Shown here in pieces: positions 59,879 to 64,000 of a stretch of DNA of 64,000 bases. The stretch is from Desulfitobacterium hafniense DCB-2 (GTDB taxonomy: Bacteria > Bacillota > Desulfitobacteriia > Desulfitobacteriales > Desulfitobacteriaceae). Position 1 is the first letter of the stretch; each line of letters opens with the position of its first letter. Where the stretch lies: assembly GCF_000021925.1 (NCBI RefSeq), contig NC_011830.1, positions 272,501 to 336,500 of the forward strand. The letters are read 5' to 3'. Below the pieces are notes generated by a model that was not told the origin of the DNA, made no database searches, and saw only the letters and a program-made list of their open reading frames with translations. The position numbers and the translations under genes were made by a program.

Positions 59879-60541
59879 ATGAGTGCAATAACTAAAAGCC
59901 TGCCATTTCATCTTCAAATATATGAGATTCTTAAAGGCAAAATATTGAATGGTGAGATCAGCCGTGGCGAAAGACTTTATGAGAATAAGATTTCTCAGGA
60001 GTTGGGGGTTAGCCGCAGCCCTGTGCGAGAGGCTTTGCGCATGCTCGAGCAGGATGAATTGGTTGTGGTAACGTCAACTGGACTGATTGTTAACCCGATG
60101 GAGTTTTCGGATATGGAAGAAATCTATCAATGCAGGATGGCCTTAGAGCCGTTCGCTGCGAAAATCTCCGCAGATAAGCTGACCAATGAAGATTTGGCTG
60201 CCCTGCGCAACCTTGTGATACAAGCTCGGGTCTATCATAATCAAAAGGCCTACGAGAAAGTGGTCGAGTCAAACACCCAATTCCACGATATTATTATTCA
60301 GAGCAGCGGCAACAGCCGCCTGATTGGAATCATTGAAAAAATTCGCTCACTCATTATTCTTTCGCGGAAAACAGAGTTTGAATGTTACCAGAGAGAAGAG
60401 GGTTACCTGGATGAGCATGAAGGGGTGTTAGAAGCCCTCACCCAAAGAAATGGGGACGAAGCGGAGAGATTGCTGAGAATTCATATTATGAACGATTTTG
60501 AGTTCTATAGCTTGGCTTATGAAAAAGTATTAAAGAAATAA
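59879..60541 (+). CDS. GntR family regulator, FadR/FCD subfamily
   Basis: A 220-residue regulator with an N-terminal winged HTH (residues 8-75, LYENKISQELGVSRSPVREALRMLEQDELV) and an all-helical FCD effector domain whose metal/ligand residues include Asp and His (NTQFHDIIIQSSGN; LDEHEGVLEAL; RIHIMNDF). FCD-type regulators sense organic acids and catabolic intermediates. It heads a cluster of amide/hydantoin metabolism genes and probably controls the transporter and itself via the shared TGTCGACA palindromes. ATG 59879 has GAGGGGGAT upstream. Confidence 0.9.
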   Translation: MSAITKSLPFHLQIYEILKGKILNGEISRGERLYENKISQELGVSRSPVREALRMLEQDELVVVTSTGLIVNPMEFSDMEEIYQCRMALEPFAAKISADKLTNEDLAALRNLVIQARVYHNQKAYEKVVESNTQFHDIIIQSSGNSRLIGIIEKIRSLIILSRKTEFECYQREEGYLDEHEGVLEALTQRNGDEAERLLRIHIMNDFEFYSLAYEKVLKK

Positions 60542-60601
60542 AATGGATTCTCCCTAAAGTAGCTGCCAGGAATTTCAAAGTAAAAAATGGGGGGGTTAGG
60601 A

Positions 60602-60823
60602 ATGAAAACTCTTATTAAAAATGGTACGATCATAACCGCTTCAGAGGAGCAGCAGCAGGCTTCTGACTATACTCCATATGAAGGATTAAGGATGAAAGGC
60701 CGGGTCGCTAAGGTTCTGCTGCGGGGAGAAGTGATTGTCGAGGAAGGAAAATACGTTGGCAAGCCAGGAGATGGGAAATTTATAGCTCGTCAAACCTTAC
60801 GAAGCCAGAACAGCAAAGTGTAA
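60602..60823 (+). pseudogene. Dihydropyrimidinase/hydantoinase gene reduced by internal deletion
   Basis: A 73-codon frame. Its first 14 residues, MKTLIKNGTIITAS, are the N-terminus of hydantoinase/dihydropyrimidinase proteins, but residue 20 onward reads SDYTPYEGLRMKGRVAKVLLRGEVIVEEG, which is the normal C-terminus of the same family (around residue 400). Some 380 residues including all metal ligands are missing, yet the frame is kept. ATG 60602 retains GGGGGGGTTAGG upstream. The gene sits between a FadR-type regulator and a transporter, where a full hydantoinase would be expected beside the racemase-family gene. It is almost certainly non-functional as an enzyme. Confidence 0.82.
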
Positions 60824-60842
60824 AATTCCCTATTGGCTCAGC

Positions 60843-60880
60843 TTAAAACCGAGGAAGCAGCAGCTTCACTCGGTTTTAAA
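60843..60880 (+). terminator. Terminator-like hairpin after the hydantoinase remnant
   Basis: TTAAAACCGAG pairs with CTCGGTTTTAA around a 15-base loop that itself can fold (GAAGC / GCTTC). Confidence 0.65.
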
Positions 60881-60994
60881 CATTAATCCCCTGCGCTCAG
60901 AATGAATGGATTAATCCAAATAGTGTCAATGAAATATTTTTTCTGAATTTGCTAAAATAGATGAAGGATTATTAGCAAGGACCAAGAATATATA

Positions 60995-61004
60995 CTGTCG
61001 ACAG
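60995..61004. promoter_or_regulatory. Probable FadR-type operator at the transporter promoter
   Basis: CTGTCGACAG, a perfect ten-base palindrome within a longer imperfect dyad (ATACTGTCGACAGTCTAT), identical in its core to the site in front of the GntR gene. Confidence 0.6.
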
Positions 61005-61157
61005 TCTATCAACTACCGTATACAGAATTAGGAAAGGAGTAGAACTGAACATACTCATATCCTTGGGTCAAGCTTGATTCAAAAGGCTTTTTAGAAACCA
61101 AAGAGCACTAGCAATTAACCCCCTGCAAATTAAACGGAAAGAAGCGAGGTTAGGAAC

Positions 61158-62486
61158 ATGTCGAATGCATCAAAGCAAGATCATGAACCCCAAAACACTC
61201 TAGTGGGTAACGTTAAGCGGACAAATGTGCGTTGGTACGTTTTCATTGCTATGTTAGTACTTGTCACAATTAATTATGTTGACCGTGCGGTTTTATCTAT
61301 TGCTATGCCTGCGATTCAAAAGGACTTAAACTTGGATCCCGCAATTGTCGGAGTTATTCTCAGTTCCTTCTTCTGGGGTTATGCCCTAATGCAAATTCCT
61401 TCCGGCTTCCTTCTTGATAGGGTTAACCCCTCAAAGGTGGTCCTTGGCTCGGCGGTGGGCTGGGGAATTGCCCAAACCTTGACCGGTTTTGTAAACAGCG
61501 CCGGCTCGCTGATGTTCTTCCGGGTTCTCCTCGGAGTTACGGAAGCTCCAATCATGCCTGCCGGAGCAAAATTGCAAGGTATTTGGCTGCCAAGCAAAGA
61601 AAGAGCCAGAGGCGCGACCATCATCGATAGTGGTGCTCCATTGGGTACAGCTGTCGGCGGACCGATTATTATTGCCTTTATGGCTTGGTTTGGCGGCTGG
61701 CGCGGAGCCCTCATCGGCGCCGGTCTGATGACTATTATTCTCGGGGTTATCTGCTATTATATCCTTAAAGGAAATCCAGCCACTCACAAGGGAGTTAATC
61801 AGGCTGAGCGTGAATATATCCAAACTCATCTGGCTCAGGAGCAGGAAGAAGCTCAGAAAGAAACCAAGACAGAGCTTAAAACATCCACATACCTGTCCAA
61901 CAAAAGTTTCTGGGGAATGTGCTTAGGCTGGTTCTCCTTCAACACCGTATTCTATGGCCTGTTAACCTGGGGACCAAGTTTCCTCGCTCAGACTCAGGGC
62001 ATTGATATTAAGGCTATCGGTTTCTCGACACTGCTGATTTTTGGCTGCGGCTTTGTGGGCGAGCTTGTTGGCGGGCAACTCGTTGACAAATGGCGTCAAG
62101 TCGGCGGTAAATATAACACGGTTATGAAAACTTGCATCGGCATAGCCGGTCTGGCAACTTCAGCTTCCATCTTCCTGCTCACAAGGGCCAGTTCCCTGAC
62201 GATGGCGATTGCTTTGTTATCCACCGCATTGTTCTTTTTGCGCTGGGCAGGTATCTTCTGGAGTGTTCCGGCTGCCATCGCCCAACGCCACCATGTCGGT
62301 GTACTCGGTGGATGCATGAACTTTGCCGGTAATATTGCCGGGGTTATCACTCCGATTTACATCGGTTTAATTGTCAAATTTACAGGATCATTCCATGCCG
62401 GTCTGCTGATCTTCGTTGCGGCAGGTGTCCTCCTTGCTGTCGCCGGTGCGCTCATCAACTATGAAAAGAAAATCGGTGTTGTTTGA
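61158..62486 (+). CDS. MFS transporter, anion:cation symporter (ACS) family
   Basis: A 442-residue, 12-helix MFS protein. Family marks are NYVDRAVLSIAMPAIQKDL in helix one, GYALMQIPSGFLLDRVNPSKV at the helix 2-3 motif A position, GVTEAPIMPAGAKLQGIWLPSKERARGAT and the central acidic loop (about residues 205-240). ACS members take up organic anions such as sugar acids, glucarate, phthalate or allantoate. The neighbours (hydantoinase remnant, racemase-family protein, FAH-family enzyme) suggest a ureido or carboxylic acid substrate. ATG 61158 is preceded by GCGAGG. The upstream palindrome links it to the FadR-type regulator. Confidence 0.9.
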   Translation: MSNASKQDHEPQNTLVGNVKRTNVRWYVFIAMLVLVTINYVDRAVLSIAMPAIQKDLNLDPAIVGVILSSFFWGYALMQIPSGFLLDRVNPSKVVLGSAVGWGIAQTLTGFVNSAGSLMFFRVLLGVTEAPIMPAGAKLQGIWLPSKERARGATIIDSGAPLGTAVGGPIIIAFMAWFGGWRGALIGAGLMTIILGVICYYILKGNPATHKGVNQAEREYIQTHLAQEQEEAQKETKTELKTSTYLSNKSFWGMCLGWFSFNTVFYGLLTWGPSFLAQTQGIDIKAIGFSTLLIFGCGFVGELVGGQLVDKWRQVGGKYNTVMKTCIGIAGLATSASIFLLTRASSLTMAIALLSTALFFLRWAGIFWSVPAAIAQRHHVGVLGGCMNFAGNIAGVITPIYIGLIVKFTGSFHAGLLIFVAAGVLLAVAGALINYEKKIGVV

Positions 62487-62545
62487 GTGGAGTCCATGGC
62501 GGACCAAGGTGGTATGTCTTGAAGAAGAAAGGAGAGTGAAAGATA

Positions 62546-63292
62546 ATGCGGATTTTGGTTATAAATCCTAATATTTCTGAAATCGTTACCAATCTTATAG
62601 CCCAGGAGTCAAGGCGTGTAGCTTCTCCGGGAACTGAATTGCTGTTCGCAACAGCACCTTTTGGCGTAGAGTATATTGAAACTCGTATGGAGGCTCTTAT
62701 CGGTGGGTATGCTGCGGCCTGCGTTGCAGCTGAACGCCAGGGGGAATATGATGGGGTAATTATTGATGCCTTTGGCGATCCCGGACTCTTGGGCATTAAA
62801 GAAATGCTCAACGTTCCCGTGGTGGGGATGACGGAAGCGGCTTTGGCATCGGCCTGCCTTTTAGGTCAGCGCTTTTCCATCATTGCTATTTCTTCGCGGA
62901 TTAAGGCATGGTATCTGGAAACTGTGGAACGAAGTCACCTGACTACTCGTCTTGCCAGTATACGGTCTTTGAATGATACATTGCGTAGTATCGGCACGGT
63001 ACAGGAAGATCATGCCAAACGCTTAAAAGAGCTGGCGATGGAGGCGGTTGAGAAAGATGGTGCTGACGTGATCATACTGGCGGGAGCGCCTCTGGCAGGT
63101 CTTGCCCGCAGCCTTGAAGGTCAGTTGCCGGTGCCGGTAGTGGACGGAGTGTCCAGCGCAGTGCGTCATTGCGAATCGCTGATTGCGCTGAATCCCGGCT
63201 GTGCAATGCAAGGAAGCTTCGCTCGACCTCCCCTGAAACCCAATAAGGGATTGCCGGCAGCTCTGGCCGCACTATTGGATCGCACACGCTGA
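62546..63292 (+). CDS. Asp/Glu/hydantoin racemase-family protein lacking the catalytic cysteines
   Basis: A 248-residue protein of the aspartate/glutamate/hydantoin racemase superfamily. It has the N-terminal MRILVINPN(I/T)S, the mid motif FGDPGLLGIKEMLNVPVVGMTEA and a C-terminal VVDGVSSAVRHCE. In hydantoin racemases two cysteines catalyse proton transfer, one before FGDPG and one in a (L/V)GCAG motif; here they read DAFGDPG (Ala) and LAGAPLAG (Gly). Normal racemisation is therefore doubtful. Some superfamily members do other chemistry (decarboxylation, isomerisation, hydrolysis), so a divergent activity or loss of function are both possible. It follows the transporter by 59 bases with AAAGGAGAG upstream. 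Confidence 0.83.
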   Translation: MRILVINPNISEIVTNLIAQESRRVASPGTELLFATAPFGVEYIETRMEALIGGYAAACVAAERQGEYDGVIIDAFGDPGLLGIKEMLNVPVVGMTEAALASACLLGQRFSIIAISSRIKAWYLETVERSHLTTRLASIRSLNDTLRSIGTVQEDHAKRLKELAMEAVEKDGADVIILAGAPLAGLARSLEGQLPVPVVDGVSSAVRHCESLIALNPGCAMQGSFARPPLKPNKGLPAALAALLDRTR

Positions 63293-63530
63293 TGTCAGTA
63301 AAGGATTCTGGCATACTTTTGCTGGAATCCTTTGCCGTGTCTGGGGAAGCACCGTATAGGCTAGTGGGCCGGCAGCGATATGAAAAAAGCCGAGATCATG
63401 GGAACTGGCCCGAAGCGCTAAGTGCTGGGGTAAACTGTTCGATGCAAAACAAGTCGTAAAATTGACTGGAATAGGTGGTGTTCAGGGCAGCCCTTGTCCA
63501 CACTCCTCTTCCGCGTGCAGGGGGTATCCG

Positions 63531-64000
63531 ATGGAACGGTACGTTCGTTTTAATAATGGTAATAAGATTTGCTTTGGATTAGTCAAAGGAGATAGAGTTG
63601 CGGAGCTGAGCGGTGAGGAGCCTGCTGATTTTAAAGAATCCGGAATAGAGCATGAGCTTTCCGCCCTTAAGCTATTGGCCCCTTGCCACCCTACGAAAGC
63701 AGTCTGTGTTGGGCTTAATTATAAAGACACAGTCCTCGAACCAGGGGCACAATGGCCTAAGGAACCTCTTTTATTTATCAAGCCATCGACAAGCGTTGCA
63801 AATCCTGGAGATGATATTATCAAATGGGCAATGGCGGAGGAGTTGGCTTTTGAAGCGGAGTTGGCCGTTGTCATAGGAAAAAGGGCGCACCTGGTGCCTG
63901 AAGAGGAGGCTCATGACTATATCTGGGGGTATACAATCGCTAATGATGTAACGGCAAAGGATCTGCAGAAGGCCGACATCCTATGGACCCGCTCAAAGTC
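63531..64000 (+). CDS. Fumarylacetoacetate hydrolase family protein (3' end outside window)
   Basis: A 156-codon start of a FAH-family enzyme, cut by the window end. It opens MERYVRFNNGNKICFGLVKG and reaches the diagnostic segment APCHPTKAVCVGLNYKDTVLE, KEPLLFIKPSTSVANPGD, and EELAFEAELAVVIGKRAHLVPEEEAHDYIWGYTIANDVTAKDLQ. That segment carries the metal-binding Glu (EAELAVVIGK) and Asp (ANDVTAKD). The family cleaves C-C bonds of acylpyruvates or isomerises homologues of hydroxymuconate. ATG 63531 follows GGGGTA. Its location suggests a ring-cleavage or oxo-acid step in the island's catabolic route. Confidence 0.85.
   Translation, partial: MERYVRFNNGNKICFGLVKGDRVAELSGEEPADFKESGIEHELSALKLLAPCHPTKAVCVGLNYKDTVLEPGAQWPKEPLLFIKPSTSVANPGDDIIKWAMAEELAFEAELAVVIGKRAHLVPEEEAHDYIWGYTIANDVTAKDLQKADILWTRSK

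Larger units (their letters stand above)
60824..61157 (+). other. 334-base spacer with terminator and transporter promoter region
   Basis: It contains a terminator-like hairpin (TTAAAACCGAG / CTCGGTTTTAA, about 60843-60880), the operator palindrome at 60995-61004 and otherwise no recognisable gene. Transcription of the ACS transporter probably starts near the operator. Confidence 0.55.

Noticed and set aside
57428..61157. Insertion sequence or transposon causing the two gene deletions
   Set aside because: No transposase, terminal inverted repeats or target-site duplications were visible near the truncated MFS gene or the hydantoinase scar.

Overview
The window looks like chromosome of a Gram-positive, sulfite-reducing anaerobe, almost certainly Desulfitobacterium (D. 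hafniense-like). The reasons are Firmicutes-style AGGAGG ribosome sites with many TTG/GTG starts, a complete dsrABD-MKJOP-C-N set, an adenosylcobalamin-dependent ribonucleotide reductase carrying an intein in the site known from D. hafniense, and a Tat-exported DMSO-reductase-type enzyme. No tRNA, rRNA, CRISPR array, insertion sequence or prophage was recognised. The species name is inference; the gene content was read directly.

Layout. 1-5.1 kb: small housekeeping and regulatory genes (yaaA 3' part, a double GNAT, thioredoxin, an XRE regulator with its operator, an HD-GYP phosphodiesterase). 5.0-6.6 kb (minus): a YeiH-type putative sulfate/anion exporter with an unlisted 51-residue membrane protein downstream. 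7.4-22.3 kb (plus): the dissimilatory sulfite reduction block. It opens with a DsrM-like/DsrK-like pair and a CoA-disulfide-reductase/rhodanese fusion, then ferredoxin, dsrA, dsrB, dsrD, an RsbRD_N protein in the dsrT position, dsrM, K, J, O, P, dsrC and dsrN. Together these form the siroheme sulfite reductase, its DsrC trisulfide carrier, the membrane complex that recycles DsrC with menaquinol electrons, and a siroheme amidase. No sat, apr or qmo genes are present in the window, which suits sulfite rather than sulfate use. Strong hairpins after dsrD and dsrC probably set mRNA levels.

22.4-24.6 kb: a LysR regulator with a symmetric operator, a nitrilase-family amidase and a tiny hydrophilic protein. 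24.8-28.9 kb: nrdR and intein-containing nrdJ behind two NrdR boxes. 29-35.7 kb: lactate permease, YopX protein, EamA exporter, alkylsulfatase-like hydrolase, a WecA/MraY-like transferase with a suspicious T7 tract near its start, and a lipoprotein. 35.9-38.8 kb: a YtrA-type GntR/ABC transporter operon with a clear operator. 38.8-45.6 kb: RlmA-type methyltransferase, small proteins, a serine hydrolase lipoprotein, an MCP and an acyl esterase.

45.7-52.6 kb: a heme-binding histidine kinase and its response regulator converge on a torD-dmsABC-like operon. That operon's promoter region carries tandem 11-bp repeats of the kind OmpR-family regulators bind, beside a cluster of DnaA boxes. 53.2-55.8 kb: a FeoA-FeoB fusion and its Cys-rich partner behind a dyad operator. 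55.9-59.7 kb: lipoprotein, PanE-family reductase, N-terminally truncated MFS gene and a serpin lipoprotein. 59.9-64 kb: a hydantoin/amide catabolic island made of a FadR-type regulator, a dihydropyrimidinase gene reduced by internal deletion to 73 codons, an ACS-family transporter, a racemase-family protein lacking both catalytic cysteines, and a fumarylacetoacetase-family gene cut by the window end. The regulator's own leader and the transporter promoter share a TGTCGACA palindrome.
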